The notes: generated by a model not told the origin, from the letters alone. A stretch of DNA of 64,000 nt from Pseudomonas lactis (GCF_001439845.1 NZ_JYLO01000010.1:1-64000), one strand, 5' to 3'; shown: positions 41,840-51,104, counted from the first letter of the stretch. Numbers and translations are program-made.

Positions 41840-42823
41840 TTACTGGATCAGGCCGAACTCTTTGGCCAGCACTTTGTAGTCAGCCACCTGCTTCTTCACG
41901 TAGGTGTCCAGCTCCTGGCCGGTCATGGCAAACGGGAACAGCTCGCGCTGGTCACGCAGCTTGGCGAACTCCTCGGAAGCCAGCAGTTTGTCGAAGGCGG
42001 CTTTCCACCAGGCGTAGTCTTCATCGCTGACCTTTGGCCCCAGGTAGAAGCCACGCACCACCGGCCAGACGATGTCGTAGCCTTGCTCTTTGGCGGTCGG
42101 AATATCCTTCATTTCCGGCTCATCCAGGCGCTTCTCGGAGAACACTGCCAGCAGGCGCATGTCGCCGCTCTGGATATGTGGCATGGAGTCGGAGATGTCG
42201 GTACTGCCCACTTGGATGTGACCACCCAGCAAGGCTGTGGCGATTTCACCGCCGCCCTCAAGGGCGACGTAACGCAGCTCGCGCGGGTTGATCCCGGCGG
42301 CCTTGGCAATCAGTGCGGTTTGCATCCAGTCCTGGCTGCCGACGGTGCCGCCAGAGCCAATCACCACGCTGCCTGGGTCTTTCTTCAAGGCTTTGACCAG
42401 ATCATCGAGGGTTTTGTAGGGCGAGTCGCTTCTCACAGCGATGGCGCCATAACTGGTGCCAACCGCCGCCAACCAGCGGACGGCGCTTTCATCAAAACGG
42501 CCGAACTTGCCCTGGGCCAGGTTCAACAGCGAACCGCTCGACCAGGCGACCAGGGTGCCGGCATCCGCAGGGCGCTGGGCGACGACCGCGTTGTAGGCCA
42601 CCGCGCCCACGCCGCCTGGCATGTAGGTCACGCGCATCGGCTTGGTCAGCAGCTTTTGATTCACCAGCGCGCTTTGCGCCAGCTTGCAGGTCAGGTCAAA
42701 ACCGCCGCCAGGCGAGGCTGGGGCAATACATTCCGGACGCTTGGGTTCGTCGGCGGCCAGCAGTTGGCCGGCGAACAGCATGCAGCCGGCGGCAAGGGCA
42801 AATTTACGCAGTGAAAGGGTCAT
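41840..42823 (-). CDS. tctC: TctC, periplasmic tricarboxylate-binding protein
   Basis: ATG 42823, with GGAG 6 bp upstream, gives 327 residues; an in-frame ATG at 42835 exists. A Sec signal peptide ends near ALLAAD. The binding protein has the Bug/TctC segments CIAPASPGGGFDLTCKLAQ, RVTYMPGGVGAVAYNAV, and IVIGSGG-like GSVVIGSGGTVGSQDW with GGEIATALLGGHIQVGS. It captures citrate or related tricarboxylates for TctAB. It is transcribed behind opdH and before tctB. Confidence 0.93.
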   Translation of the reverse strand: MTLSLRKFALAAGCMLFAGQLLAADEPKRPECIAPASPGGGFDLTCKLAQSALVNQKLLTKPMRVTYMPGGVGAVAYNAVVAQRPADAGTLVAWSSGSLLNLAQGKFGRFDESAVRWLAAVGTSYGAIAVRSDSPYKTLDDLVKALKKDPGSVVIGSGGTVGSQDWMQTALIAKAAGINPRELRYVALEGGGEIATALLGGHIQVGSTDISDSMPHIQSGDMRLLAVFSEKRLDEPEMKDIPTAKEQGYDIVWPVVRGFYLGPKVSDEDYAWWKAAFDKLLASEEFAKLRDQRELFPFAMTGQELDTYVKKQVADYKVLAKEFGLIQ

Positions 42824-42856
42824 GGTGATCTCCATCGTTGTTGTTATGAGGGGGTA

Positions 42857-44149
42857 CTACCAAAGTGCGACGCTGTAGCTGACCAGCAAGCGCATTTCAT
42901 CTGCGTCACGGGCCGAATAGTTGGAGCGATAGGTGGCGTTACGCAGGCGCACGGCCACATCTTTGAACGTGCCGCTTTGCACCACGTACTTGATCTCGCT
43001 GTTGCGTTCCCACTCCTTGCCGGTCTCGCCATTCTTGAGCTTGATGTTGTCACCCGAGAGGTAACGGCTCATGAAACTCAAGCCCGGAATGCCCAGCTTG
43101 GCGAAATCGTAGTCGTAACGTGCCTGCCAGGAGCGTTCTTCGGCGCCGGCAAAATCGTTGATCTGCACGAAGTTGACCAGGTACGGGTCACTGCCATCCA
43201 CATACGGGAAGGCGCTGTCGCCGGACATGTGCTGGTAGCCGGCGCTGAGCTTGTGGCCATTGAGGGCATAGCTGAACAGGCCGTTGAGGGATTTGTTATC
43301 GATATTGCCGCCGCGCGCTGAGCCGGTGTCATCACTGATGGCTAGGCGCAGGTCGGCGGCGAAGGTGCCAGGGCCCATCGGGCGGGATGCGACCATGCCG
43401 AGGAAGTGCTGGCGGTAAACGTCGTCAAGTTGGGCGAAGTGGTAGCTGCCGGTGACCTTTTCGGCGAACTTGTAGTCCACGCCACCAAAGTTGAAGTGCT
43501 TGCCGGTGGCACCGCTGAGGAAGCGGCTGTTCTTGTTATTGAGCGCGATGTCTTCGTAGTTGGTGTCGTCGCGGTCCTTGGCTTTGTCCAGGCGGCCACC
43601 GGTGAACACCAGGTTCTTGAATTCCTTGGAAGTGATCAAGCCACCGTTGAAGGTCTGCGGCAGGATGCGCCCGTCGTTGGGCTTGAGGATCGGCAGTTCG
43701 GGGATCAGCGAGCCGATCTTAAGCTCAGTGGCGGAGATTTTCACTTTGCCGGTCAGGCCCAGCTTGGAGTACTCGTTGGCGGCGCGGCCGTCATCGTGGG
43801 TCGGCAGCAGGCCGGTGCCGGTGCGGTCGGGGCTGGAGTCGAGCTTGACGCCGAGCATGCCCAGCGCATCCACGCCAAAGCCGACGGTGCCGTCGGTGTA
43901 GCCCGATTGCACATTGAGCATGAAGCCTTGTGCCCATTCGTCGCGCTTGGATTGCTGCGCACTGGTACCGTCGCGAAAGTCGCGGTTGAAGTACATGTTG
44001 CGGGTTTCCAGGGTCGCGCTACTGTCTTCGAAGAAGGCAGCCTGGCTGAGCGGCGCAAAGCCGGCAAGGGCGGCGGCACTGGCGAGGGCGGTATGGGTCA
44101 GGCGGGAAGAGCGAACAGGCGCGCAAGCCTGTGGCTGGGTCGACAGCAT
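42857..44149 (-). CDS. opdH: OpdH, OprD-family porin for tricarboxylates
   Basis: A 430-residue outer-membrane porin with an N-terminal signal region (about residues 1-37, ending SQAAF) and 18-strand OprD features. These include TLETRNMYFNRDFRDG, SGYTDGTVGFGVDALGMLGV, LRNATYRSNY and the C-terminal DEMRLLVSYSVALW. The specificity OpdH (tricarboxylates) is inferred from its place directly upstream of tctCBA and opposite tctDE, the same arrangement as in P. aeruginosa. Transcription should depend on TctD. Confidence 0.9.
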   Translation of the reverse strand: MLSTQPQACAPVRSSRLTHTALASAAALAGFAPLSQAAFFEDSSATLETRNMYFNRDFRDGTSAQQSKRDEWAQGFMLNVQSGYTDGTVGFGVDALGMLGVKLDSSPDRTGTGLLPTHDDGRAANEYSKLGLTGKVKISATELKIGSLIPELPILKPNDGRILPQTFNGGLITSKEFKNLVFTGGRLDKAKDRDDTNYEDIALNNKNSRFLSGATGKHFNFGGVDYKFAEKVTGSYHFAQLDDVYRQHFLGMVASRPMGPGTFAADLRLAISDDTGSARGGNIDNKSLNGLFSYALNGHKLSAGYQHMSGDSAFPYVDGSDPYLVNFVQINDFAGAEERSWQARYDYDFAKLGIPGLSFMSRYLSGDNIKLKNGETGKEWERNSEIKYVVQSGTFKDVAVRLRNATYRSNYSARDADEMRLLVSYSVALW

Positions 44150-44269
44150 CGTGGTGTACTCCGTTATTGTTCTTATTTTGGCGAAAACGCTTCGAGGCGT
44201 TTTTCGGGCGCTACGGGTCAGGCAACTCGGCGGGCATAGACCACCGTGCTTAGATCCTAAAGGGCGAAG

Positions 44270-44302
44270 CTTTCACTAACCTTTCAATCGCCTTTCAATG
44301 TT
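44270..44302 (+). promoter_or_regulatory. Triple 11-bp direct repeat, possible TctD operator
   Basis: Three units follow one another with an exact 11-bp period: CTTTCACTAAC (44270-44280), CTTTCAATCGC (44281-44291) and CTTTCAATGTT (44292-44302). They lie in the 235-bp divergent region between opdH and tctD. Tandem repeats at 11-bp spacing are how OmpR/PhoB-family regulators such as TctD bind. No other strong motif is seen in 44150-44384. Confidence 0.6.
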
Positions 44303-44384
44303 TTCGGGCTTCACAGGCCAGGTTGCGGCTGTAAACTGCCGGGCAAAGCGTGGCGCCGACCACCCCTGAATGAGGTAGAAATCC

Positions 44385-45056
44385 ATGCGTGTCCTGTTGG
44401 TTGAAGACCATCTGCAGCTCGCCGAAAGTGTCGCCCAAGCGCTCAAGAGCATGGGTTTGACCGTTGATGTGTTGCATGACGGCGTGGCGGCGGACCTGGC
44501 CTTGAGCAGCGAGGAATACGCCGCGGTGATCCTGGACGTAGGGTTGCCGCGCCTGGATGGCTTCGAGGTGCTCGCGCGTTTGCGGGCACGTGGAAAAAAC
44601 CTGCCGGTGCTGATGCTGACTGCTCGCAGTGATGTAAAAGACCGCGTGCACGGCCTGAACCTGGGCGCCGATGACTACCTGGCCAAGCCGTTTGAACTCT
44701 CGGAGCTTGAAGCACGGGTCAAGGCACTGTTGCGGCGCAGCGTGTTGGGCGGCGAGCGCCAGCAGACCTGCGGTGTACTGGTGTACGACCTCGACACCCG
44801 GCGCTTCACGGTCGCAGGCGAACTGATGACCTTGACCTCCCGAGAGCAAGCGGTGCTCGAAGCCTTGATTGCCCGGCCGGGTCGCGTGATGAGCAAGGAA
44901 CAATTGGCTTCCCAGGTATTTGGCCTGGACGAGGAGGCCAGCCCTGACGCCATCGAAATTTACGTGCATCGCCTGCGCAAGAAGCTCGATGGCCAGCCCA
45001 TCGCCATTGTTACCTTCCGTGGCCTTGGCTACTTGCTGGAAGCCCGTGATGCATAA
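44385..45056 (+). CDS. tctD: TctD, OmpR-family response regulator
   Basis: A 223-residue regulator. The receiver domain (1-120) has the acidic pair VEDH, the phospho-acceptor Asp51 (VILDVGLPRLDGFE), Thr in MLTARSD and Lys in YLAKPFELSELEARV. The C-terminal winged helix (130-220) has LTSREQAVLEALI and the recognition region EIYVHRLRKKLDG. The partner kinase overlaps by 8 bp. It controls the adjacent tricarboxylate uptake genes, probably through the 11-bp repeats at 44270-44302. Confidence 0.93.
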   Translation: MRVLLVEDHLQLAESVAQALKSMGLTVDVLHDGVAADLALSSEEYAAVILDVGLPRLDGFEVLARLRARGKNLPVLMLTARSDVKDRVHGLNLGADDYLAKPFELSELEARVKALLRRSVLGGERQQTCGVLVYDLDTRRFTVAGELMTLTSREQAVLEALIARPGRVMSKEQLASQVFGLDEEASPDAIEIYVHRLRKKLDGQPIAIVTFRGLGYLLEARDA

Positions 45057-46434
45057 GCCCAGCAGCCTGCGCTGGCGCTTGCTGTGCAACCTGGCGCTGT
45101 TGCTGGTGCTGTTGATGCTCGCCAGCGGCATGAGCGCTTATTGGAACGGTCGCGAAGCCGCCGACACCGCCTATGACCGCACGCTGCTGGCCTCGGCGCG
45201 AACCATTGCCGCCGGCTTGACCCAGGTGGACGGCACCCTCAGCGCCAATGTGCCTTATGTAGCCCTGGACACCTTTGCCTACGACAGTGCCGGGCGCATT
45301 TATTATCAGGTCAATGACATTGATCAGAAGCTGATTTCCGGTTACGAAAACCTGCCCGGCCCGCCGCCCGGCACGCCCCGCACCGACGATTACCCAGCCT
45401 TGGCGCGGTTCTACAACGCCATGTACCTGGGCCAGCACGTACGGGTGGTGAGCCTGCTCAAGGCCGTCTCGGAGCCGAACATGAATGGCATGGCCGAAAT
45501 TCGTGTCGCGGAGACCGACGAAGCGCGGGTGGCCATGGCCCGAAGCCTGATGGCTGACACCCTGCTGCGCCTGGGCATGCTCGCCATCGGCGCATTGTTG
45601 CTGGTGTGGTTCGCGGTAAGCGCCGCCCTGCGCCCGCTGGAACGCCTGCGCACGGCGGTGGAAGAGCGCCAGCCCGATGACCTGCGGCCCCTGCCTTTGG
45701 TGGAAGTTCAGGACGAGTTCGGCCCACTGGTGCGCTCGCTCAACCATTTCACCGAACGCCTGCGCGGGCAGTTCGAGCGTCAGGCGCAGTTTATTGCCGA
45801 TGCTGCCCACGAACTGCGCACACCCCTGGCGGCGCTCAAGGCCAGGCTGGAACTGGGCCTGCGTGCCGAAGAACCGGCCACCTGGCGCAGCACCCTGGAA
45901 ACGGCCGCCCAGGGCACCGACCGCTTGACGCACCTGGCCAATCAATTGTTGTCCCTGGCCCGCATCGAAAACGGTGCCCGGGCCATTGCCGAAGGTGGTG
46001 CGCAGTTGCTCGATTTAAGCCAGTTGGCCCGTGAGCTCGGTATGGCCATGGCGCCGCTGGCCCACGCGCGGGGCGTGGCGCTGGCGCTGGAGGCCGATGA
46101 GCCGGTATGGCTGCGTGGCGAACCGACGCTGCTCAATGAGCTGCTGAGCAACCTGGTGGACAACGCCTTGGCCCATACGCCACCCGGCGGCAATGTGATT
46201 CTGCGGGTGACGGCCCCGGCGGTGCTGGAGGTGGAAGATGACGGCCCCGGTATCCCGCTGGATGAGCGGGACCGGGTGTTCGAGCGCTTTTATCGACGCA
46301 GCCAGCAGGGCATGGGCTCGGGCTTGGGGTTGGCGATTGTCGGGGAGATTTGCCGTGCGCACCTGGCGCAGATCAGCCTGCATGATGGCGAGCTGGCGGG
46401 GCTTAAGGTACGCGTGAGTTTTATCGCGGGTTGA
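45049..46434 (+). CDS. tctE: TctE, sensor histidine kinase
   Basis: ATG 45049 overlaps the tctD stop. The 461-residue kinase has a first membrane segment (about 12-30), a periplasmic sensor domain (about 35-165) and a second segment (about 170-190). A HAMP linker follows, then His254 in ADAAHELRTPLAALKARLEL, the N box NLVDNALAHTPPGG, and the G boxes EDDGPGIP and GSGLGLAIV. It senses extracellular tricarboxylates such as citrate and phosphorylates TctD. The gene ends one base before the convergent HDOD gene's stop. Confidence 0.94.
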   Translation: MHKPSSLRWRLLCNLALLLVLLMLASGMSAYWNGREAADTAYDRTLLASARTIAAGLTQVDGTLSANVPYVALDTFAYDSAGRIYYQVNDIDQKLISGYENLPGPPPGTPRTDDYPALARFYNAMYLGQHVRVVSLLKAVSEPNMNGMAEIRVAETDEARVAMARSLMADTLLRLGMLAIGALLLVWFAVSAALRPLERLRTAVEERQPDDLRPLPLVEVQDEFGPLVRSLNHFTERLRGQFERQAQFIADAAHELRTPLAALKARLELGLRAEEPATWRSTLETAAQGTDRLTHLANQLLSLARIENGARAIAEGGAQLLDLSQLARELGMAMAPLAHARGVALALEADEPVWLRGEPTLLNELLSNLVDNALAHTPPGGNVILRVTAPAVLEVEDDGPGIPLDERDRVFERFYRRSQQGMGSGLGLAIVGEICRAHLAQISLHDGELAGLKVRVSFIAG

Positions 46435-47256
46435 TCAGTAAAACATCGAGCGGGCTTCGTCCAGTTCGCTGCGCAGGGCGTCGCTGTGCAGGTCTATGCG
46501 TAACTTCATGAGAGCCGGCAATGTGGCAAGCGGCACGGTGCCCAGGGGATGGTCGGTGCCGCGGTGGCAGTACAGCGCGGCGACTTGCACCAGGTCGACG
46601 TAATCCAGGCTGGCAGAGTCGCGTGTCAGGTCCAGGTATTGGCCCGGCACGTTCACCAGCATCTCGGGGAAGTCCCACACCCGTAGCAGCTTGTCCCCCA
46701 GCACCGGGTGAATGCTGTCGATGACGTGGTTGAGGCTGACGGGGTCGGCCAGCAGCTCATAATGGTCCTCGGCATACGTGAGGATCGGCAGCACGCCGAT
46801 CTGATGCACCAGGCCGCCCAGCGCCGCCTGGTCCGGCTTGAGCTGGCTGTGGCGACGGCACAAGGCGTAGCTCACGCCCGCCACCTCCAGGCTGCGGCGC
46901 CACACGTCGCGCATTTTCTGTTCGACCACCTCGGAGCGGGCGTGAAAGATCTGCTCCATCACCAGGCCGATAGCCAGGTTGCTGCTGTAGTTGGTACCGA
47001 GCCGGGTGATGGCGGTGTGCAGGTCGGTGACTTCCTGGCTGGCCCGCAGCAACGGGCTGTTGACCACTTTGATCAGGCGCGCCGACAGGGCCGTGTCACG
47101 ACTGATCACTTTGCTCAGGTGGCTGATGCTGATCTCCGGGTCTTCGGCGGCCTGGCGAATTTTCAGGGCCACCTCCGGCAATGTCGGCAGAACCAGGTCA
47201 TCGTTGTCGATGGCCGTTACCAACGCTTGTTGGACTTTTTCCGCCAGCTTGTTCAT
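46435..47256 (-). CDS. HDOD domain protein
   Basis: A 273-residue protein with the HDOD fold. The N-terminal LPTLPEVALKIRQAAEDPEI, then LSKVISRDTALSARLIKVVN and the helical core ITRLGTNYSSNLAIGLVMEQ, are typical. The motif region AALGGLVHQIGVLP replaces the catalytic HD residues with non-metal-binding ones, as in all HDOD proteins. Such proteins participate in signalling (often with cyclic-di-GMP or chemotaxis systems). The gene is convergent with tctE and upstream of ygfZ. The specific role is unknown. Confidence 0.85.
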   Translation of the reverse strand: MNKLAEKVQQALVTAIDNDDLVLPTLPEVALKIRQAAEDPEISISHLSKVISRDTALSARLIKVVNSPLLRASQEVTDLHTAITRLGTNYSSNLAIGLVMEQIFHARSEVVEQKMRDVWRRSLEVAGVSYALCRRHSQLKPDQAALGGLVHQIGVLPILTYAEDHYELLADPVSLNHVIDSIHPVLGDKLLRVWDFPEMLVNVPGQYLDLTRDSASLDYVDLVQVAALYCHRGTDHPLGTVPLATLPALMKLRIDLHSDALRSELDEARSMFY

Positions 47257-47292
47257 TCATGCTCTCTAGGGTGCTGCAAAAAAGTACGGCGA

Positions 47293-48234
47293 TTAACGCT
47301 GGATCTCGCGATCTCGGTCCAGTTGGTAGGGCAGGTCAAGCAAGTGCAGGCCTGGGCCTTCCAAGGTGCCCAAGCGCACGTCGCCACTGTCGGCAGCTTC
47401 GGCTTGCAGCACAGCGAGAAGTTCAATCGACTGGTCAGCTTTTGCGGCGATGACCACTTCGCCGATTGCGCTGTTATGGCTGGGGGAAAACAGTGGAGTA
47501 CCTGGCTCGGGGAGTTCGGCAGCCTCCAGGTTCAGGCGATACAGACGCCGCTTGAGTTTGCCCAGGTACTGCATGCGCGCGACGATTTCCTGGCCGGTGT
47601 AGCAGCCTTTCTTGAAGCTGACGCCACCCACGGCCTGCAGGTTGAGCATCTGCGGGATGAACAGCTCGCGCGTCTGGGGCATCACCTGGCCGATACCGGC
47701 ACGGATCTGGCCAAGTAGCCAGGCATTCAATTCAGACTGTTGCAACTGCGCGGCCAATTGGCTGCGCACGGCGTCGGCGTGTTCGGCAGGTACCCAGAGT
47801 TCGGCACGGCCCTGGGAAACGCGGACGGCGATCAATGCCTCGTTGCGTGCCACGCTGTCGGTCTCGACCGGCAGTTCCAGGCCCAGAGCGGTCAAGGCCG
47901 CGTCTGCGTTAGCCAGGCCGAAGCGCGCCCAGGCAGCGCTTTCGTCGGTGAGCTTGGATTTAGAGAACACCGCGTACTTTTTCAAATCTGCCAGCTGCGG
48001 TTCAAGCAACTCGGTGGCCATGGCCAGGAGTACGCCATCCCCCTGCAGCAGGATGCGGAAGCTCGACTGCATCCGGCCTTTTTGCGTGCAGCGCGCGCCC
48101 AGGCTGGCCTGGGTTTCACTCAGGTAATTGAGGTTGCAGGTCAGTTGGCCCTGCAGGAACTTGGCAGCATCAGAGCCGCGGACGGCGAGAACGCCTTCGT
48201 GGGACAGGGAGCAGAAAAAAGCGGAGTCAGCCAT
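47293..48234 (-). CDS. ygfZ: YgfZ/GcvT-like folate-binding protein (Fe-S cluster maintenance)
   Basis: A 313-residue protein with the YgfZ signature. KGCYTGQEIVARMQYLGKLK (about 210-230) contains the conserved Cys. The N-terminus (FFCSLSHEGVLAVRGSDAAK, then FLQGQLTCNLNYL) is the usual folate-binding start. YgfZ helps repair or assemble Fe-S enzymes such as MiaB and succinate dehydrogenase through a folate-dependent reaction. Here it is divergent from sdhE, another succinate dehydrogenase assembly factor, which fits that role. Confidence 0.92.
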   Translation of the reverse strand: MADSAFFCSLSHEGVLAVRGSDAAKFLQGQLTCNLNYLSETQASLGARCTQKGRMQSSFRILLQGDGVLLAMATELLEPQLADLKKYAVFSKSKLTDESAAWARFGLANADAALTALGLELPVETDSVARNEALIAVRVSQGRAELWVPAEHADAVRSQLAAQLQQSELNAWLLGQIRAGIGQVMPQTRELFIPQMLNLQAVGGVSFKKGCYTGQEIVARMQYLGKLKRRLYRLNLEAAELPEPGTPLFSPSHNSAIGEVVIAAKADQSIELLAVLQAEAADSGDVRLGTLEGPGLHLLDLPYQLDRDREIQR

Positions 48235-48374
48235 GGGTCATCGCAGGTCAAAAAGTCATGGGTGCATCATAGAGGGGCGTCCGGCAAATGCATAGTTTCC
48301 ATATAGGGCGACCAAAGCCGACTGTTCCAGTGTCGTCGGGGCTGTATACTTGCGCTCTATTTTAGGAGGGCTCC

Positions 48375-48629
48375 ATGGTCGAAGATGTAGAAATCAATCG
48401 CCTCTACTGGCACAGCCGTCGCGGCATGCTGGAGCTGGATGTGTTGCTGGTGCCTTTCACCAAAGAGGTGTACGCGACGCTCAATCAGGTGGACCGCGAC
48501 CTCTACGTCAGGTTGCTCGAGTGCGAAGACCAGGACATGTTTGGCTGGTTCATGGAGCGCGCCGAATCCGAAGACCCGGAGCTGCAGCGCATGGTTCGGA
48601 TGATCCTGGACCGTGTCCAGCCCAAGTAA
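48375..48629 (+). CDS. sdhE: SdhE, FAD assembly factor of succinate dehydrogenase
   Basis: An 84-residue protein with the RGxxE motif (HSRRGMLELDVLL, residues 13-25) that binds and flavinylates the SdhA subunit. The rest (RLLECEDQDMFGWFMERAES) is the conserved helical tail. AGGAGG precedes ATG 48375. A TATACT -10 element near 48345 suggests the promoter. It overlaps the ygfX-like gene by 17 bp, the usual sdhE-ygfX arrangement. Confidence 0.94.
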   Translation: MVEDVEINRLYWHSRRGMLELDVLLVPFTKEVYATLNQVDRDLYVRLLECEDQDMFGWFMERAESEDPELQRMVRMILDRVQPK

Positions 48630-49059
48630 TCGTTTCGAATGCCGCTGGCAGGCCTCGCGGCTGTTGCTGGCGGCCTATGTGCTTGCCCAACTGATCGCGC
48701 TGGGCAGCCTGCTGGTTCTAAACCTGCCTTACTCAAGCCTGGGCATCCTGTTATGCCTGGCTCATTGTGCCTGGGTGTTACCGCGGCAAATTCTGCTCAC
48801 TCACCGTTCGTCGATTCGTGGCCTGCGCCGTGACGACGATGGCTGGCAATTATGGAGCGCCGCACGCGGGTGGCACCCTGTGCAACTGCGGCCCGACAGC
48901 CTGGCGTTGCCGCTCATCGTGGTGTTGCGTTACCGGGCGCAGGGTGAACGGCGAGTGCGGTCCATCTGCGTGCCAAGGGATGCACAGGCCGCCGATGTGC
49001 ACCGGCGCCTGCGGGTACGCCTGAAGTTCAGCCGGCGTAGGTGGTTGGCACCAGGATAG
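48613..49059 (+). CDS. YgfX-like small membrane protein
   Basis: A 148-residue protein starting at GTG 48613 inside sdhE. It has two membrane segments (about 18-37 and 40-58) and a soluble C-terminal region with many Arg (RRDDDGWQLWSAARG, then RRVRSICVPRDAQ). This is the usual layout of the YgfX/CptA family, described as an inner-membrane partner of SdhE and also claimed as a toxin. The 3' end overlaps the convergent nadB gene by 32 bp. Because the gene is short and poorly conserved in sequence, the assignment relies on synteny and topology. Confidence 0.82.
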   Translation: MSSPSNRFECRWQASRLLLAAYVLAQLIALGSLLVLNLPYSSLGILLCLAHCAWVLPRQILLTHRSSIRGLRRDDDGWQLWSAARGWHPVQLRPDSLALPLIVVLRYRAQGERRVRSICVPRDAQAADVHRRLRVRLKFSRRRWLAPG

Positions 49060-50644
49060 TGTCCCGGGCTTCGGGCAGCATCTGTGGATAGTCGAGGGTG
49101 TAATGCAAGCCGCGGCTTTCCTTGCGCTCCATGGCCGACCGGATCATCAGCTCGGCCACTTGGGCCAGGTTGCGCAATTCGATCAGGTCGCGGCTGACCT
49201 TGTAGTTGCTGTAGAACTCGTCGATCTCATCCAGCAGCAAGCGCACCCGATGTTGCGCCCTTTGCAGGCGCTTGTTGGTGCGCACGATGCCCACATAGTC
49301 CCACATGAAGCGTCGCAGCTCGTCCCAGTTGTGAGCGATGATCACGTCTTCGTCCGAATCAGTGACCTGGCTCGCATCCCAGCGGGGCAGGGCGGCTGGT
49401 ACCGGGATGCGCGGCAGTTGCTCAAGAATGTCCGCTGCCGCCGAGCGGGCATACACGAAGCATTCGAGCAATGAATTGCTGGCCATGCGGTTGGCGCCGT
49501 GCAGGCCAGTGAAGCTGGTTTCGCCGATGGCATACAGGCCCGGCACGTCGGTGCGGCCATGCTGATCGACCATCACGCCACCGCAGGTGTAGTGCGCGGC
49601 CGGCACCACGGGGATCGGGCCCTTGGTGATGTCGATATTGAAGGTCAGGCAGCGTTCGTAGACGGTCGGGAAGTGGGTCTTGATGAAGGCTTCGGGCTTG
49701 TGGCTGATGTCCAGATACACGCAGTCGATACCCAGGCGCTTCATTTCGTGGTCGATGGCGCGGGCGACGATATCGCGTGGTGCCAGCTCGGCGCGTGGGT
49801 CGAAGCGCTGCATGAAGCGTTCGCCATTGGGCAGCTTCAAATGTGCGCCTTCGCCGCGCAGGGCTTCGGTGATCAAAAAGCTCTTGGCCTGCGGGTGATA
49901 CAGGCACGTGGGGTGGAATTGGTTGAACTCCAGGTTGGCGACCCGGCAGCCCGAGCGCCAGGCCATCGCAATGCCGTCGCCGCACGCACCGTCGGGGTTG
50001 CTGGTATAGAGGTAGACTTTGGCGGCGCCGCCCGAGGCGAGAATGGTGAAGCGTGCGCCATAGGTATCGACTTCACCGCTGGTGCGGTTCAGTACGTAGG
50101 CGCCCAGGCAGCGTTCGCCCGGCAGGCCCAGGCGTTTTTCGGTGATCAGGTCGACGGCGACGCGCTGCTCCAGCAATTGGATGTTGGGGCGTTGGCGGGC
50201 CTGATCGAGCAGGGTCTTGAAAATCGCGGCCCCGGTGGCATCGGCAGCGTGAATGATTCGGCGATGGCTGTGGCCGCCTTCGCGGGTCAGGTGGAACTCA
50301 AAGCCACCGTCGTCGCTGCCGGCATGTTCATCGCGGGTGAAGGGCACACCTTGGTCGATCAACCATTGGATGGCTTCCCGGCTGTGCTCGACGGTGAAGC
50401 GCACGGCGTCTTCGTTGCACAGGCCACCGCCGGCGTTAAGGGTGTCTTCGACGTGGGATTGCACGGTGTCTGTGTCGTCCAGCACCGCAGCCACGCCGCC
50501 CTGGGCCCAGAAGGTCGAGCCGTTGGCCAGGTCGCCTTTGCTCAAAACCGCTATACGCAAATGGCTGGGCAGGGTCAGGGCCAGGCTCAAGCCGGCGGCG
50601 CCGCTGCCGATGACGAGGACATCGTGTTGAAACTGTTGGCTCAT
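49028..50644 (-). CDS. nadB: L-aspartate oxidase
   Basis: ATG 50644 gives 538 residues. The FAD-binding dinucleotide motif is at the N-terminus (VLVIGSGAAGLSLAL, residues 9-23), followed by GSTFWAQGGVAAVLD and the active-site segments REGGHSHRRIIHAAD and CGGVMVDQHGRT. The helical C-terminal domain closes with QNRRMMWDYVG-like HNWDELRRFMWDYVGIVRTN. NadB oxidises aspartate to iminoaspartate in NAD synthesis. It is divergent from algU, and the promoter regions share the 460-bp gap. The frame extends upstream, but the chosen ATG starts at the conserved N-terminus. Confidence 0.96.
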   Translation of the reverse strand: MSQQFQHDVLVIGSGAAGLSLALTLPSHLRIAVLSKGDLANGSTFWAQGGVAAVLDDTDTVQSHVEDTLNAGGGLCNEDAVRFTVEHSREAIQWLIDQGVPFTRDEHAGSDDGGFEFHLTREGGHSHRRIIHAADATGAAIFKTLLDQARQRPNIQLLEQRVAVDLITEKRLGLPGERCLGAYVLNRTSGEVDTYGARFTILASGGAAKVYLYTSNPDGACGDGIAMAWRSGCRVANLEFNQFHPTCLYHPQAKSFLITEALRGEGAHLKLPNGERFMQRFDPRAELAPRDIVARAIDHEMKRLGIDCVYLDISHKPEAFIKTHFPTVYERCLTFNIDITKGPIPVVPAAHYTCGGVMVDQHGRTDVPGLYAIGETSFTGLHGANRMASNSLLECFVYARSAAADILEQLPRIPVPAALPRWDASQVTDSDEDVIIAHNWDELRRFMWDYVGIVRTNKRLQRAQHRVRLLLDEIDEFYSNYKVSRDLIELRNLAQVAELMIRSAMERKESRGLHYTLDYPQMLPEARDTILVPTTYAG

Positions 50645-50824
50645 TTGACGGATTCCGCAAAAAGCGATCCAAAGGGGGGCGCAAACAGGACGCCTGGATC
50701 GGCGAATCAAAGGGTCACACGGGCCACTAGTATATAGAGGGGTGGAGCGGCACAATAGCCACGCCTTCGTGGCATTGTGAGATTATGCTGCGCAGCGTTG
50801 GGAAACGGCCGGTTGGCGGGACGG

Positions 50825-51046
50825 GAACTTTTTGCATAAGCCCCGACTCAATAGCAGGTTGCCCGAAAGCTGGGAAAACGTTGAGTTTATTGGCCCGTCG
50901 GGAGCATTGGACGCGTCACGAAACCGGCGACAAGATTATTCGCGCAGCCGGCACCGACCGTGCTGCGTTTTTCGTGTGTGCCAAATCAGTGCATGCCGGA
51001 AACTTGCTTGAAGGGGGAGAACTTTTGCGAAAAGCCCGAGTCTATG
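50825..51046 (+). promoter_or_regulatory. AlgU-type promoter candidates upstream of algU
   Basis: At 51019-51024 GAACTT is followed after 16 bp by TCTATG (51041), a close match to the AlgU/RpoE consensus GAACTT-N16/17-TCTGA. A second GAACTT at 50825-50830 has a weaker TCAATA partner. Both lie on the algU strand. This would give the usual positive autoregulation of algU. The rest of the 460-bp nadB-algU gap shows no gene. Confidence 0.68.
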
Positions 51047-51104
51047 TTTGCAAGCCTGATCGTTTAGTTATGCAAGCCTCCTTCAAGTACAACGAGGAGT
51101 GTTC

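Noticed and set aside
49499..50737. 412-codon frame antisense to nadB
   Set aside because: NadB has all flavoprotein motifs. The antisense frame is a GC-driven shadow.
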